Assembly: GCA_009693435.1 (NCBI GenBank)
Contig: SHXF01000108.1
Location: 1-14,591 of the forward strand
Source of the DNA: Betaproteobacteria bacterium
GTDB lineage: Bacteria > Pseudomonadota > Gammaproteobacteria > Burkholderiales > SG8-39
Direction of reading: 5' to 3'
Length of the DNA stretch: 14,591 nt
Positions within the stretch are counted from its first letter, which is position 1, and the number at the start of each line of letters is the position of its first letter. The position numbers and the translations under genes are program-made. Positions 14,205-14,591 of the stretch are shown in pieces. The notes below the pieces were generated by a model. The model was not told the DNA's origin. It saw only the letters and a list, made by a program, of their open reading frames with translations, and made no database searches.

Positions 14205-14591
14205 TCAGTCTCTGTTCATGGAAATTGGGCACATGACGAAAGCAAAAAATGGTGCTGCCGTTGAATGCCCGCGGCGCGAAGGTGGAAATTTACCACGACT
14301 TTGCCCTCTACTGCGCCCGTCACCTGCCGCATGTGTTCGCTGCAGTACGCAAAATCACCCCGCTTCCGTACCACCCGCCGGTCTGAAAAATCGACCACCG
14401 CCGGCGATCAGACGCGTGACCCGGACTTCCCCGATAGCAACCCTGGCCTGAGAGGCTGTGATTTTTTCAATTTTAGCAGTTGGCATTTGAGCACAGAGGT
14501 GATTCACTCCACTGCGGAATGAAATATGCGATAGGCATGAAATTACTCGCTACCGACCGTTTATTTGACGATTTCTCTGCTTTTTCTACCT
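14205..14591. other. pckG upstream region, no firm gene
   Basis: 387 bases without a recognisable gene. No good promoter for pckG was identified. Two short frames were examined: a 45-codon plus-strand frame at 14249-14386 (starts MVLPLNARGAKVEIYHDFAL, GC-rich third positions, no ribosome site) and a 43-codon minus-strand frame at 14355-14486 (starts MPTAKIEKITASQARVAI). Neither matches a family I know. From about 14459 the DNA is AT-richer, with a T-run at 14462-14467 preceded by a weak GCCT/AGGC hairpin (14446-14456) on the plus strand. Confidence 0.6.
14519..14591 (+). CDS. Possible 5' end of an unidentified gene running off the window
   Basis: An open frame runs from ATG 14519 (or the in-frame ATG 14537) to the window edge. 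From the second ATG it reads MKLLATDRLFDDFSAFST, which looks protein-like, but only 24 codons are visible, the ribosome site is weak (ATAGG before 14537), and base composition is AT-richer than the rest of the window. It would be divergent from pckG. The product cannot be named. Confidence 0.25.
   Translation, partial: MKYAIGMKLLATDRLFDDFSAFST

Noticed and set aside
14446..14467. Rho-independent terminator on the + strand
   Set aside because: The stem is only four good pairs with five bases before the T-run, and no + strand gene clearly ends there.

Overview
The window is GC-rich with short intergenic gaps and looks like a chromosomal segment of a Gram-negative proteobacterium, most likely a betaproteobacterium (Burkholderiales-like). 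That is an inference from the gene order mnmG-rsmG-parA-parB, the GTP-type PEP carboxykinase, a Tat-like exported ABC binding protein and the codon use. No rRNA, tRNA, CRISPR array, transposase or phage gene was seen.

Left part (1-2494): the 3' end of an enoyl-CoA hydratase/isomerase gene (+) converges on a complete uup gene (-), an ABC-F ATPase. The 248-base gap holds a two-copy 19-bp tandem repeat and a possible hairpin. A plausible sigma70-type uup promoter and a 15-bp direct repeat lie in the divergent region 2495-2768.

Middle part (2769-7901, + strand): a tightly packed candidate operon for uptake and breakdown of an unknown small organic compound. It encodes an NMT1/SsuA-like binding protein, a TauB/SsuB-type ATPase, a TauC/SsuC-type permease, an RraA-like (HMG/CHA aldolase superfamily) protein and a 476-aa amidohydrolase-2 protein. 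Between the last two genes sit six 24-bp tandem repeats. They lie inside a 59-codon reading frame that overlaps both neighbours by ATGA, making it a candidate Ala/Pro/Arg-rich small protein. No transcriptional regulator gene is present in the window.

Right part (8044-14204, - strand): the operon mnmG-rsmG-parA-parB, in which all three junctions are 4-nt stop/start overlaps. It combines tRNA wobble modification, 16S rRNA methylation and chromosome partitioning. Just upstream of mnmG are two parS-type centromere sites, exact reverse complements of each other 8 bp apart, so ParB probably loads about 3.4 kb from its own gene. This strongly suggests an origin-proximal location. Upstream of them is pckG (GTP-dependent PEP carboxykinase). 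The last 387 bases are mostly non-coding, with an AT-richer end where another + strand gene may begin.

The most notable items are the mirrored parS pair, the repeat-built ATGA-linked small ORF, and the uncharacterised ABC/RraA/amidohydrolase cassette next to the partition locus.
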